Shown: piece after piece, positions 44,505 to 53,358 of the stretch | Numbering within the stretch: position 1 is the first letter of the stretch | Layout: each line of letters begins with the position of its first letter | Source: Pseudomonas zanjanensis | GTDB taxonomy: Bacteria; Pseudomonadota; Gammaproteobacteria; Pseudomonadales; Pseudomonadaceae | Length of the DNA stretch: 64,000 nucleotides | Direction: 5' to 3' | Assembly: GCF_014268745.2 (NCBI RefSeq) | Contig: NZ_JABWRB020000001.1 | Location: forward strand, 1,984,001 to 2,048,000 | Notes under the pieces: model-generated | Databases searched by the model: none | Seen by the model: the letters and a program-made list of their open reading frames with translations, nothing else | Told to the model about the DNA's origin: nothing | Program-made: the position numbers and the translations under genes

Positions 44505-45376
44505 ACAACCTCATTGTGAAGTCCCCGACGGCGGCCGTTGCGCTGGGGTTGGGCAAAGACGCCCACGCCAAGTCCTGGCTGGGCCTGGTCGGTGCTGCGA
44601 TGTGTGTGATCTGGTTGCTGGTGGCCATCTTCGGCCCTTGGCTGGCGCCACATCCGGTGGGGGAGGTGGTCTCCGACAACGTGTTCGACAGCCTCAGCGC
44701 CACGTATCCGTTAGGCACCGATTACCTGGGCCGCGACATGCTCAGCCGGATCCTCGTCGGCGCGCGCTTCACCGTCGGCCTGGCGTTGGTGGCCGCGGTG
44801 TTGTCCAGCACCCTGGGAACCAGTCTGGCATTGCTGTCGGTGGTGTCGCCCAAGTGGCTGGATGAGTTGATCAGTCGCCTGATGGACGCGTTCATTTCGA
44901 TCCCCAGCAAGATGCTCGCGCTGATCATGGTCTCGGCCTTCGGCTCTTCGGTCATCTTGCTGATCTGCACGGCGGTGTTGAGCTACACCCCCGGCGCCTT
45001 CCGCATCGCCCGCAGCATGGCGGTGAATATCGAGGCCCTGGAATACGTGCAAGTGGCCCGTACCCGGGGCGAGCGCCGGCTGTACATCGCTTGCGTGGAA
45101 ATCCTGCCGAACATCCTCAACCCGGTGCTGGCGGACCTGGGCCTGCGCTTTGGTTTCATCGTGCTGTTGCTCAGTGGCATGAGTTTCCTGGGGCTGGGCG
45201 TGCAACCGCCGGATGCCGACCTGGGCTCGCTGGTGCGCGAGAACATCGGTGGGCTCAATCAAGGGGCACCGGCCATTGTGATTCCAGCACTGGCCATCGG
45301 CACCCTGACCATCGGCGTGAATCTGTTCATCGACCGGTTGTCGTCGCGACGTAGCCGACGTTCGGGAGGACATTGA
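44501..45376 (+). CDS. ABC importer permease, DppC-like
   Basis: This 291-residue inner-membrane protein has the DppC/OppC hallmarks: an N-terminal helix after a short cytoplasmic tail, PLGTDYLGRDMLSRILVGAR, the EAA loop YVQVARTRGERRLYIACVEILPN, and GMSFLGLGVQPPDADLG near the end. The ATG overlaps the upstream permease stop as ATGA. With that permease it should form the membrane channel fed by the Tat-exported binding protein. The C-terminus is arginine-rich (SSRRSRRSGGH), a small oddity without known meaning. Confidence 0.9.
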   Translation: MNNLIVKSPTAAVALGLGKDAHAKSWLGLVGAAMCVIWLLVAIFGPWLAPHPVGEVVSDNVFDSLSATYPLGTDYLGRDMLSRILVGARFTVGLALVAAVLSSTLGTSLALLSVVSPKWLDELISRLMDAFISIPSKMLALIMVSAFGSSVILLICTAVLSYTPGAFRIARSMAVNIEALEYVQVARTRGERRLYIACVEILPNILNPVLADLGLRFGFIVLLLSGMSFLGLGVQPPDADLGSLVRENIGGLNQGAPAIVIPALAIGTLTIGVNLFIDRLSSRRSRRSGGH

Positions 45377-45377
45377 A

Positions 45378-47219
45378 ATGAGCGAGTTGATTCGAGTACA
45401 GGACCTGCGCGTGGTCGCCTGTGGCGAACGCGGCGAGGTGGACATCGTCAAGGACGTCAGCTTCTCCCTGGAAAAAGGCGAAGTGTTGGCGTTGATCGGC
45501 GAGTCCGGTTCCGGCAAGACCACCATCGCCCTGGCGCTGCTCGGTTATGCCCGGCGCGGGTGTCGGCTGGCGGGCGGCGTCGTGCAAATCGGCGAGCATG
45601 ACATGCTGGCGTTGGGCGAAAGCCAGTTGCAGAAGTTGCGCGGCAATCGGGTCTCCTATATCGCCCAGAGCGCTGCAGCAGCGTTCAACCCGGCGAAGAA
45701 ACTCATCGACCAAGTGGTGGAAGGCGCCCTGATTCATGGCCTGGGTAGTAGCGCAGAGCTTGAGGCCAAGGCCGTCGAATTGTTCCGCGACCTGGCCTTG
45801 CCAGACCCTGAACGCATCGGCCAGCGCTATCCCCACCAGGTGTCCGGTGGGCAACTGCAACGGGTGATGGCGGCGATGGCGCTGATCAGCGATCCGTTGC
45901 TGGTGGTGCTCGACGAGCCGACCACGGCCCTGGACGTGACGACCCAGATCGATGTACTGCGGGCCTTCAAACGAGTGGTGCGTGAACGGGGGGCCACGGC
46001 CGTCTATGTGTCCCACGACCTCGCCGTCGTGGCGCAGATGGCTGACCAGATCGTCGTGCTCAATGGCGGCGAAATCTTCGAACACAGCGCCACGGCGCCT
46101 TTGCTCAAGGCTCCGGCCCACGAATACACCCGCAGCTTGTTGGCAGCGGCGCGGCCGGACACGACGATCCGTCCGCCGAGCGACATCGCCCAGGACACGC
46201 CACTGCTGACCATCCAAGGGCTGACCGCCGGCTACGGCAACAAGAACGCCCAGGGCATGCCAGCGATTCGGGTGTTGGAAGACATCGACCTGACGGTTCG
46301 CCGAGGCCAGGCCATTGGCGTCATTGGCGAGTCGGGTTCTGGCAAATCGACCCTGGCACGGGTCGTGGCCGGATTGCTGGTGCCGGCCCTTGGCGGGCTG
46401 ACCTTCGATGGCCAGCCCCTGGGCGGCAGCCTGTCGTCGCGCACGAATGAGCAGTTCCGACGCATTCAAATGGTCTTCCAGAATGCCGACACTGCCCTCA
46501 ACCCGATGCACAGCATCAGCACGATCCTGAGCCGTCCGCTGAAGATGTACTTCGGCCTCAAGGGCGCGGCGTTGCGCGAGCGTATCGGCGAATTGCTGGA
46601 CCTGGTGCGTTTGCCGCGCACGATGGCGGACCGACGCCCGAACGAACTGTCCGGCGGCCAGAAGCAACGGGTCAACCTGGCCCGGGCCTTGGCGGCCAAG
46701 CCGGACCTGATCCTCTGCGACGAAGTGACCTCGGCGCTGGACACCGTCGTCGGCGCGGCGATTCTCGAACTGCTGCGCGATCTGCGCCAGCAACTGGGAG
46801 TGTCTTATCTGTTCATCAGCCACGACATTTCCACCGTGCGCGCCTTGTGCGACGACATCGTGGTGATGTACAGCGGGCACAAGGTCCAGGCCGGTAGCCG
46901 CCAATCCTATGCCGAGGCGCCGTTCCATCCGTATACCGACCTGTTGATCCATTCCGTACCGGAGCTGCGCCAGGGCTGGCTGGAAACCTGCGGCGCAACG
47001 ACTTGCCAGACGCTGCCGCCCGTTGGCCCGAAAGCCAATGTGCCCGGGCTGTGTACCTTCCTCAGTCGCTGCCCGGTACGGGTAGACGGGCTGTGCAATT
47101 GCGTCGCGCCGCAGCGGCGGATGATTGTCGGCGGCAGTGAGATCCTCTGCCATCACGATAGCGCCGAACTGATGAAAACCCAGCAATCGAACAATCTGAC
47201 CGTGGCGGCATACGCATGA
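45378..47219 (+). CDS. ABC importer ATPase, two fused ATP-binding domains
   Basis: This 613-residue protein joins two peptide-importer ATPases. Domain 1 (about 5-260) has GESGSGKTT, VSGGQLQRVM and LLVVLDEPTTALD; domain 2 (about 275-540) has GESGSGKST, LSGGQKQRVN and LILCDEVTSALD. The C-terminal tail (GLCTFLSRCPVRVDGLCN) is the cysteine-containing oligopeptide_HPY-type segment. The fused GsiA-like form replaces separate DppD and DppF subunits. GGGAGGA lies about 7 bp upstream of the ATG. The 3' end overlaps the deacylase gene as ATGA. Confidence 0.92.
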   Translation: MSELIRVQDLRVVACGERGEVDIVKDVSFSLEKGEVLALIGESGSGKTTIALALLGYARRGCRLAGGVVQIGEHDMLALGESQLQKLRGNRVSYIAQSAAAAFNPAKKLIDQVVEGALIHGLGSSAELEAKAVELFRDLALPDPERIGQRYPHQVSGGQLQRVMAAMALISDPLLVVLDEPTTALDVTTQIDVLRAFKRVVRERGATAVYVSHDLAVVAQMADQIVVLNGGEIFEHSATAPLLKAPAHEYTRSLLAAARPDTTIRPPSDIAQDTPLLTIQGLTAGYGNKNAQGMPAIRVLEDIDLTVRRGQAIGVIGESGSGKSTLARVVAGLLVPALGGLTFDGQPLGGSLSSRTNEQFRRIQMVFQNADTALNPMHSISTILSRPLKMYFGLKGAALRERIGELLDLVRLPRTMADRRPNELSGGQKQRVNLARALAAKPDLILCDEVTSALDTVVGAAILELLRDLRQQLGVSYLFISHDISTVRALCDDIVVMYSGHKVQAGSRQSYAEAPFHPYTDLLIHSVPELRQGWLETCGATTCQTLPPVGPKANVPGLCTFLSRCPVRVDGLCNCVAPQRRMIVGGSEILCHHDSAELMKTQQSNNLTVAAYA

Positions 47220-48373
47220 AACCCCGTGTATTGGAGATTCTCAAACGGCTGATGGCCTTCGATACCGTCTCGTCGGAATCGAACATGGCCTTGATCGAAT
47301 ACGTGCGCGATCTGCTGCTGACCAAGGGCATCGAGTCGCTGATCGTCCAGGATGAAAGCGGCCAGAAAGCCAATCTGTTTGCCAGTACCGGCCCCCGGGA
47401 CGTGCCGGGGATCCTCTTGTCCGGTCATACCGACGTGGTGCCGGCGGCGGGGCAGGCCTGGACCGTCCCGGCGTTTGAGGCGACGGTGCGGGACGGGCGG
47501 ATCTATGGCCGGGGCAGTTGCGACATGAAGGGTTTTATCGCACTGGCCATCGACGCCATGCTCGATGCCAGCGAGCAGCCATTGAACCGGCCATTGCAAC
47601 TGGCGCTGTCCCATGACGAAGAGATCGGGTGCGTGGGGGTGCGTCGTTTGCTCGATGTGCTGCACCTGGCACCGGTTCGGCCGTTTCTGTGCGTCATCGG
47701 CGAGCCGACCAATATGCAGTTCGTGCTCGGGCACAAGGGCAAGGGTTCCTACCGCACCTACTGCCGCGGCCTGGAAGCCCATTCCTCACTCGCACCGCGT
47801 TCGGTCAATGCGATTCACGTGGCTTGCGATTTCATCGCCGCACTGCGCCAGAGCCAGCAGCAGTTGCAAGAGCAGGGGGCACGGGACACCGATTACGACG
47901 TGCCCTACAGCACGGTGCATGTTGGCCAGATTGTCGGCGGCAAGGCGCTGAACATCGTGCCCAACCTGTGCACCCTGGATTTCGAAGTGCGCAACCTGCC
48001 AGCGGACGACCTGGACGGGTTCCTCGAACAGATGCGCGAGCGGGCCGAACTGATCGTGAGCGAAGCCAAGAAGCTTTCCAGCGTGGCCGCCATCGAAATC
48101 GAGACCTTGAATGTCTACCCGGGCCTCGATACCCATCCGAGCATCGAAGCGGTGCGTTTCCTGAAAGACTTTGCCGCCCCGGACACCGGCACCGCCAAAG
48201 TCTCGTTCGGCACCGAAGGCGGGTTGTTCAAGCAACGTTTGGACGTGCCGGTGGTGGTCTGCGGTCCAGGCTCGATAGAACAGGCGCACAAGCCTGACGA
48301 GTTCATCGAGATCAGCCAGCTCGTCGCTGGCGAGCGTTTTCTGCAGGGGCTGTTGGGCTCGATGCGCGTTTGA
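47216..48373 (+). CDS. M20-family amidohydrolase, ArgE-like
   Basis: This 385-residue zinc peptidase/deacylase has LLSGHTDVVPA (metal His and Asp), GRGSCDMKGFIA, SHDEEIGCVG with the general base Glu pair, VIGEPTNM, and a C-terminal CGPGSIEQAHKPDEF with the last metal His. The sequence is closest in layout to acetylornithine deacetylase. It is translationally coupled to the importer ATPase, which implies that the imported substrate is an N-acyl amino acid or similar amide. Arginine biosynthesis is a less likely role in this context. Confidence 0.9.
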   Translation: MKPRVLEILKRLMAFDTVSSESNMALIEYVRDLLLTKGIESLIVQDESGQKANLFASTGPRDVPGILLSGHTDVVPAAGQAWTVPAFEATVRDGRIYGRGSCDMKGFIALAIDAMLDASEQPLNRPLQLALSHDEEIGCVGVRRLLDVLHLAPVRPFLCVIGEPTNMQFVLGHKGKGSYRTYCRGLEAHSSLAPRSVNAIHVACDFIAALRQSQQQLQEQGARDTDYDVPYSTVHVGQIVGGKALNIVPNLCTLDFEVRNLPADDLDGFLEQMRERAELIVSEAKKLSSVAAIEIETLNVYPGLDTHPSIEAVRFLKDFAAPDTGTAKVSFGTEGGLFKQRLDVPVVVCGPGSIEQAHKPDEFIEISQLVAGERFLQGLLGSMRV

Positions 48374-48392
48374 TCGCGTCACGGTAAAGCCT

Positions 48393-48425
48393 GCCGTCGA
48401 AGACTGATTTTCAGCATTCGACGGC
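48393..48425. other. Inverted repeat after the importer operon
   Basis: A perfect 9 bp pair, gccgtcgaa and ttcgacggc, is separated by 15 bp, 20 bp after the deacylase stop. There is no T-run after it, so it may be a weak terminator or an operator for the following dehydrogenase. Confidence 0.45.
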
Positions 48426-48504
48426 TGTAGGACCGGCGTTTTCAGCATCCTCATCCATGGTGACTCAATAGACTGGAGACTGTCTCAGAACAGGACTCCA
48501 CGCC

Positions 48505-49962
48505 ATGCTCAAGAATCGCCTGAAAGACCCCAGCCTGCTGGTAGAACTCGCTTACATCGATGGTCAGTGGGTCGGTGCCGACAACGCCGCGACCCTGGAC
48601 GTCATCAACCCGGCCACCGGCGAAGTGCTCGCCCGGGTACCGGCAATACAAGGCAGCGAAACCCGGCGCGCCGTCGAAGCCGCCGACCGTGCCTGGCCGG
48701 CGTGGCGTGCACGTCCGGCGGCAGAACGGGCGGCGCTGCTGGATCGTTGGTATCAGGCCATGATCGACAACCTCGACGACCTGGCGTTGATCCTGACCTG
48801 CGAACAGGGCAAGCCGCTGACGGAAGCCCAGGGCGAGATTCGCTACGGCGCCAGCTTCGTCAAATGGTTTGCCGAGGAAGCCCGGCGGGTCTATGGCGAA
48901 ACCATCCAGGCCCCCAGCGGTGACCGCCGCTTGCTGACCCTCAAGCAACCGGTCGGCGTTTGCGCCGCGATCACCCCTTGGAACTTCCCCAACGCGATGA
49001 TCACCCGCAAGTGCGCGCCGGCCCTGGCCGCCGGCTGCACGATCGTGGTCAAGCCATCAGACCTGACCCCACTGTCGGCCCTGGCCCTGGCCGTGCTGGC
49101 CGAGCGGGTCGGCATCCCCGCCGGGGTGTTCAATGTCGTCACTGGCATGCCTGTCGGCATTGGTGAAGAGCTGACCGGCAACCCAACGGTGCGCAAGCTT
49201 TCCTTTACCGGTTCCACCGCGGTCGGTCGGCTGCTGATGCGCCAGAGTTCGGAGCACATCAAGCGCTTGAGCCTGGAACTGGGCGGTAACGCGCCGTTCA
49301 TCGTGTTCGACGACGCCGACCTGGAACAGGCGGTGACCGGCATCATGCTCAGCAAATTCCGCAACGCGGGACAGACCTGCGTCTGCGCCAACCGAATCCT
49401 GGTGCAGGACGGGATCTACGAGCGCTTCGCCCAGCGCCTGGTGGAGGAGGTGGGCAAGCTCAAGGTCGGCGATGGCCTGGATGACGGCGTAAACATAGGC
49501 CCGCTGATCAATGCGGCGGCGGTCAGCAAGGTCGCTCGGCACATTGACGAGGCGTTGAACCAGGGCGCGCGTCTACTCTGTGGTGAGATTCCCCAGGGCG
49601 ACAGCCAGTTCGTCCAGCCGACGGTGCTCGGCGAAACCCATGCCGGGATGCTGCTGGCCAACGAAGAAACCTTCGGCCCGGTGGCGCCGCTGATGCGCTT
49701 TCGCACTGAAGAAGAGGCGCTGGCCTCGGCCAACGCAACGCCTTATGGCTTGGCCGCGTATTTCTTCACCCAGGACCTGCGCCGCTCATGGCGGTTCGGC
49801 GAGGCGTTGGAGTTTGGCATGATCGGTCTCAATACCGGGCTCATTTCCATGGACGTCGCGCCCTTTGGCGGGATCAAGCAATCGGGCCTGGGGCGTGAAG
49901 GCAGCAAGTACGGCCTGGACGAATTCCTTGAAGTCAAAGCCTTCCACATGGGTGGGTTGTGA
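48505..49962 (+). CDS. gabD: Succinate-semialdehyde dehydrogenase, GabD-like
   Basis: This 485-residue NAD(P)-dependent aldehyde dehydrogenase has TPWNFPNAMITRK, SLELGGNAPFIVFDDAD with the general base Glu, and KFRNAGQTCVCANR with the nucleophile Cys and the adjacent second Cys typical of GabD. It should oxidise succinate semialdehyde to succinate, the exit of a GABA route, and it fits the amine oxidase, importer and deacylase genes to the left and the GabT-like aminotransferase at 54.6 kb. AGGA lies about 9 bp before the ATG. A related semialdehyde such as glutarate semialdehyde cannot be excluded. Confidence 0.88.
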   Translation: MLKNRLKDPSLLVELAYIDGQWVGADNAATLDVINPATGEVLARVPAIQGSETRRAVEAADRAWPAWRARPAAERAALLDRWYQAMIDNLDDLALILTCEQGKPLTEAQGEIRYGASFVKWFAEEARRVYGETIQAPSGDRRLLTLKQPVGVCAAITPWNFPNAMITRKCAPALAAGCTIVVKPSDLTPLSALALAVLAERVGIPAGVFNVVTGMPVGIGEELTGNPTVRKLSFTGSTAVGRLLMRQSSEHIKRLSLELGGNAPFIVFDDADLEQAVTGIMLSKFRNAGQTCVCANRILVQDGIYERFAQRLVEEVGKLKVGDGLDDGVNIGPLINAAAVSKVARHIDEALNQGARLLCGEIPQGDSQFVQPTVLGETHAGMLLANEETFGPVAPLMRFRTEEEALASANATPYGLAAYFFTQDLRRSWRFGEALEFGMIGLNTGLISMDVAPFGGIKQSGLGREGSKYGLDEFLEVKAFHMGGL

Positions 49963-49996
49963 TCCGGTCAGCGTTTGAAGAGAGGAGGCACGGTTG

Positions 49997-51076
49997 ATGA
50001 GCAAACCATTCAGAATCGCCGCGATTGCCGGCGACGGCATTGGCAAGGAAGTCTTGCCGCAAGGGTTGCGGGTATTGGAGCAGGCCGCAAAGAAATGGCA
50101 ATTGGATTTGAGCATTGAAGTGCTCGACTGGGCCAACTGCGATTATTACCTGGAGCACGGGCAGATGATGCCCGACGACTGGTTCGAGCAGCTCAAGGAC
50201 TTCGACGCGATTTATTTTGGCGCCGTGGGCTGGCCGGACAAGGTGCCGGATCATATTTCCCTGTGGGGTTCGCTGTTGAAGTTTCGTCGGGACTTCGACC
50301 AGTACGTGAATATCCGTCCGGTGCGGTTGTTTCCCGGTGTGCCGTGCCCGTTGGCAGGGCGCGAAGCCGGGGACATCGATTTCGTGGTGATTCGCGAAAA
50401 CACCGAGGGCGAATATTCTTCGATTGGCGGCAAGATGTTCGAAGGCACCGAGCACGAGTTCGTGCTGCAGGAGTCGGTGTTCACCCGCCGTGGCGTGGAC
50501 CGGATCCTCAAGTTCGCCTTCGACCTGGCCCAGACCCGGCCGCGCAAGCGCCTGACCGCGGCGACCAAGTCCAACGGCATTTCCATCAGCATGCCGTACT
50601 GGGACGAACGCACGGCCCTCATGGCGCAGCAGTACCCGGACGTCACCTGGGACAAGCAACACATCGACATTCTGTGTGCGCGCTTCGTGCTTCAGCCTGA
50701 TCGTTTCGATGTGGTCGTGGCGTCGAACCTGTTCGGCGACATCCTGTCCGACCTCGGGCCGGCCTGCGCTGGCACCATCGGCATCGCGCCGTCGGCCAAT
50801 CTCGACCCGGAGCGACGTTTTCCCTCGCTGTTTGAACCGGTTCATGGTTCGGCGCCGGATATCTATGGGCGGAACATTGCTAATCCGATTGCGATGATCT
50901 GGTCTGGGGCCTTGATGCTGGATTTCCTTGGCAATGGCGATGAGCGTTATCGTGCGGCTCATGATGGGATTCTCAGGGCTATCGAGCAGGTTATCGCCGA
51001 GGGGCCGATTACGCCTGATTTGGGCGGGCAGGGTTCGACTCAGGAGGTGGGTCTGGCTGTGGCGATGGCGCTTTGA
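49997..51076 (+). CDS. Tartrate dehydrogenase / D-malate dehydrogenase family
   Basis: This 359-residue beta-decarboxylating dehydrogenase of the isopropylmalate/isocitrate family has IAAIAGDGIGKEVLPQ at the N-terminus, the RENTEGEYSSIGG segment, TKSNGIS, VVASNLFGDILSDLG and EPVHGSAPDIYGRNIANP near the end. The wording of these motifs matches tartrate/D-malate dehydrogenases better than LeuB. The ATG at 49997 has a strong AGAGGAGG about 8 bp upstream; a TTG at 49994 is less likely. It follows gabD by 34 bp, so it is probably in the same transcript. Confidence 0.88.
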   Translation: MSKPFRIAAIAGDGIGKEVLPQGLRVLEQAAKKWQLDLSIEVLDWANCDYYLEHGQMMPDDWFEQLKDFDAIYFGAVGWPDKVPDHISLWGSLLKFRRDFDQYVNIRPVRLFPGVPCPLAGREAGDIDFVVIRENTEGEYSSIGGKMFEGTEHEFVLQESVFTRRGVDRILKFAFDLAQTRPRKRLTAATKSNGISISMPYWDERTALMAQQYPDVTWDKQHIDILCARFVLQPDRFDVVVASNLFGDILSDLGPACAGTIGIAPSANLDPERRFPSLFEPVHGSAPDIYGRNIANPIAMIWSGALMLDFLGNGDERYRAAHDGILRAIEQVIAEGPITPDLGGQGSTQEVGLAVAMAL

Positions 51077-51079
51077 TTG

Positions 51080-51437
51080 GCTTGCCCGCGATGAGGCCAG
51101 CAGGCCCAGCCTCCATGTGACTGAACCACCGCCATCGCGAGCAGGCTCGCTCCCACACTGGACTTTCGGCAGACACTTAACACACATGCGCCCAGTTTCC
51201 CTGTGGGAGCGAGCCTGCTCGCGAAGGGGCCGGCACCTTCAATATTTTCATTGAATGAGCCATCGCAATCGCGAGCAGGCTCGCTCCCACATGCAATCTT
51301 CAGTGAACACAACATTCATGTCCAACATAGAACCACTGTGGGAGCCGAGCTTGCTCGCGATGAGGCCAGTCAGCCAAGCATCCATGCGACTGAACCACCG
51401 TTATCGCGAGCAAGCTTTGCTCCCACGGATCTGATGG
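51080..51437. repeat. Three REPIN-type palindrome pairs
   Basis: Three pairs of inverted REP sequences lie after the tartrate dehydrogenase gene, at about 51080-51157, 51200-51293 and 51338-51428. Each pair has a form of gagcgagcctgctcgcga and its reverse complement, with 40-60 bp between arms. They are not in register with a fixed period, unlike the 36986-37795 array. The 51077-51521 gap holds nothing else that looks like a gene. Confidence 0.85.
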
Positions 51438-51521
51438 GTGTACGACTGGGAGAGCCAGGTCGCCTTTAAGGCCGCCTCGTGGTTAACGGATATTCACACC
51501 AAGAAAAGCTACACCAGGCGA

Positions 51522-52226
51522 TCACTTGCAAACATAGAACTTGCGCACATAGACACTGCTCTTCCACGCGCAGGGAGCGCCTCGCGGTACGAACACTGTA
51601 TCGCCCGTGTTGACCGCCAGTTGGGTCCCATCGACTTGGAGAATGATGCTGCCTTCGACCAGGTACATCAACTCATGCATCGTATGGGGCCGCGCCCTAC
51701 GGACATAAGGTGTCGAATCCCAAATGCCGATGCGCAGGTTGGTCGCGTCCTCGACGAACAAGTTGTTCGAGCGACATTGCGGTGTCGGGCTCAGCAAAAA
51801 TTCCTCAGGCGGTGGCGTCGAAGGGGACAGCAGGGTGTGCGGGGGTAAAGCGGTCAGCCCGACATTACCCACTTCAACAGGCTGGATATCGGCACAGAAT
51901 GCCCAGAGCGAGCCAGGTTGCGCCTCGATCCGAACCGATGTACCGCGGGCAATCACGGCGCTGTCACCCGGATTGAGTTCGAGCGAGTGATCCTGGCTCT
52001 GCAGGGTGACGTGTCCCGCGTGGACCACGATCGTTTCACTGTAGGGGTATGCATCGACGCTGAATGGCCCGCTCGCCTGGACGATGCCGGCAGCCATGTC
52101 ATCCGTCCCGACATAAGCGATCTGCCGGTCAAAAGGATCGTTGGCTCCCAATGAGCCGGAGGTGAATGCGGTTGACGCGGGAGTGCCGTTGGCATGGGCC
52201 AACAGCACGGCAGTGGGTTCTCGCAT
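51522..52226 (-). CDS. Bicupin protein, ureidoglycine aminohydrolase/EutQ-like fold
   Basis: This 234-residue protein has two cupin domains. The first has YPYSETIVVHAGHVTL and NPGDSAVIARGTS; the second has HTMHELMYLVEGSIIL and NTGDTVFVPRGAPCAW. The second domain keeps His and Glu residues expected for metal binding (RPHTMHELMY). Members of this fold act on small nitrogen compounds or sense them, but the exact function is not readable. It lies 36 bp downstream of the GNAT gene on the same strand and may share its transcript. Confidence 0.8.
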   Translation of the reverse strand: MREPTAVLLAHANGTPASTAFTSGSLGANDPFDRQIAYVGTDDMAAGIVQASGPFSVDAYPYSETIVVHAGHVTLQSQDHSLELNPGDSAVIARGTSVRIEAQPGSLWAFCADIQPVEVGNVGLTALPPHTLLSPSTPPPEEFLLSPTPQCRSNNLFVEDATNLRIGIWDSTPYVRRARPHTMHELMYLVEGSIILQVDGTQLAVNTGDTVFVPRGAPCAWKSSVYVRKFYVCK

Positions 52227-52262
52227 GAGGGTGTTTCTCCGGGAGTGGACGGTATGGGGGGA

Positions 52263-53120
52263 TCAGCCGATGGCCTGGGTCACCAGCGCAAATTGGTGCA
52301 CGCCGCCGCTGGCCTGGGGCGGGGTCCCGCGGGCCATTTGGGCGACGGTGTCGACTTGCTTCAGCCCGGCTGTTTCCAGCCACGGACCGAGGCCGCTGTC
52401 GGGCAGTACATCCATGCGCACAAAAGCATCCGGTACTTGCGCCAATAGCACTGCGATCAGGTACTTGGCCTGCTCTGGATTTTCTGCCACGACCGGGCCG
52501 ATGTAACGACCGCGGCCGAAGGGACGCAGAATGGCGAATCCGCGCAGTTGTCCATCGCGCTCGATGCCCACGATGTCGTCGACACTGTCGAACAGATCGT
52601 TGAGCACGGCATGCCGGTCCAGGCCGCTGCCGGCATTGGCGAGTTCGATCACCTCGTTTCGATCGGTGTCGGTCAGGCGGCGCAGACGCTCACCGGATGG
52701 CAGGTCCGTGGGGGCAGGGGGCAATACGTTCCCTTGATGCTGCTGGATATGCCCAAAGTCAACGAATCCCTGGCTGGCATAAAGGGGCGCGCCGGCCAGC
52801 GTCGCATTGAGCACGGCGGTCCGCGAACCGCACGCTTCGAGCGCCAGTTCCATCAATCTGCGCCCGATGCCCTGGCCCTGGTACTCATCGCTGACGATCA
52901 CCAGGCCAATCGTGGCGTAATCACCCTGCGGGCAAGTGAACGCGGTACCGATCAAACGCCCTTCGTCCTCGACGACAAAACCTTGGGAGGCACGCTGCAG
53001 CATGGCCCAGTCTTCCAAACGGTGGGGCCATTTCAACTGCACGGACAAGGCATGGGCCGCCGCCACATCGGCAGCGGTCATGGGGCGATAGGCATAGACA
53101 GGGCGTTGCGAGTTGGACAT
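52263..53120 (-). CDS. GNAT-family N-acetyltransferase
   Basis: This 285-residue protein has an N-terminal GNAT domain with the acetyl-CoA loop VSDEYQGQGIGRRLM (about residues 75-90) and a C-terminal second GNAT-like half (LRGFAILRPFGRGRYIGPVVA). This two-part form is common among uncharacterised bacterial acetyltransferases. GGAG lies 7 bp before the ATG. It is upstream of and co-directional with the bicupin gene. The acceptor is unknown; a small amine is likely given the surroundings. Confidence 0.85.
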   Translation of the reverse strand: MSNSQRPVYAYRPMTAADVAAAHALSVQLKWPHRLEDWAMLQRASQGFVVEDEGRLIGTAFTCPQGDYATIGLVIVSDEYQGQGIGRRLMELALEACGSRTAVLNATLAGAPLYASQGFVDFGHIQQHQGNVLPPAPTDLPSGERLRRLTDTDRNEVIELANAGSGLDRHAVLNDLFDSVDDIVGIERDGQLRGFAILRPFGRGRYIGPVVAENPEQAKYLIAVLLAQVPDAFVRMDVLPDSGLGPWLETAGLKQVDTVAQMARGTPPQASGGVHQFALVTQAIG

Positions 53121-53307
53121 GACAGATCTCCATGGACAAGGGAGCGTGACCGGTCGGATTTCTCCGCTGAAAGGATTGGTATCTCACCTGCCGCCAGGCC
53201 TGACAAGAGGCCGGCATCGATTCGGTAGATTGCATAAGTTGCGGCTTCACGCGCCGCAGTTATTGCTCAAATCCGCAGCCGGCCCAGCAGCAAATATCAG
53301 CGGTTTT

Positions 53308-53340
53308 TTCGTCGGTGCTTTTCGTCGGTGCTTTTCGTCG
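53308..53340. repeat. Short 13 bp tandem repeat
   Basis: The unit ttcgtcggtgctt is present twice in full and once in part. It lies in the 238 bp gap between the GNAT gene and the dehydrogenase gene, 19 bp after the end of the latter. No gene is seen in the rest of this gap. Confidence 0.7.
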
Positions 53341-53358
53341 ACGCGTGGGCGATGCGGG

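Noticed and set aside
45327..47186. 619-codon minus-strand frame opposite the fused ATPase
   Set aside because: The plus strand has two full sets of Walker and signature motifs; the antisense product is histidine/glutamine-rich noise.
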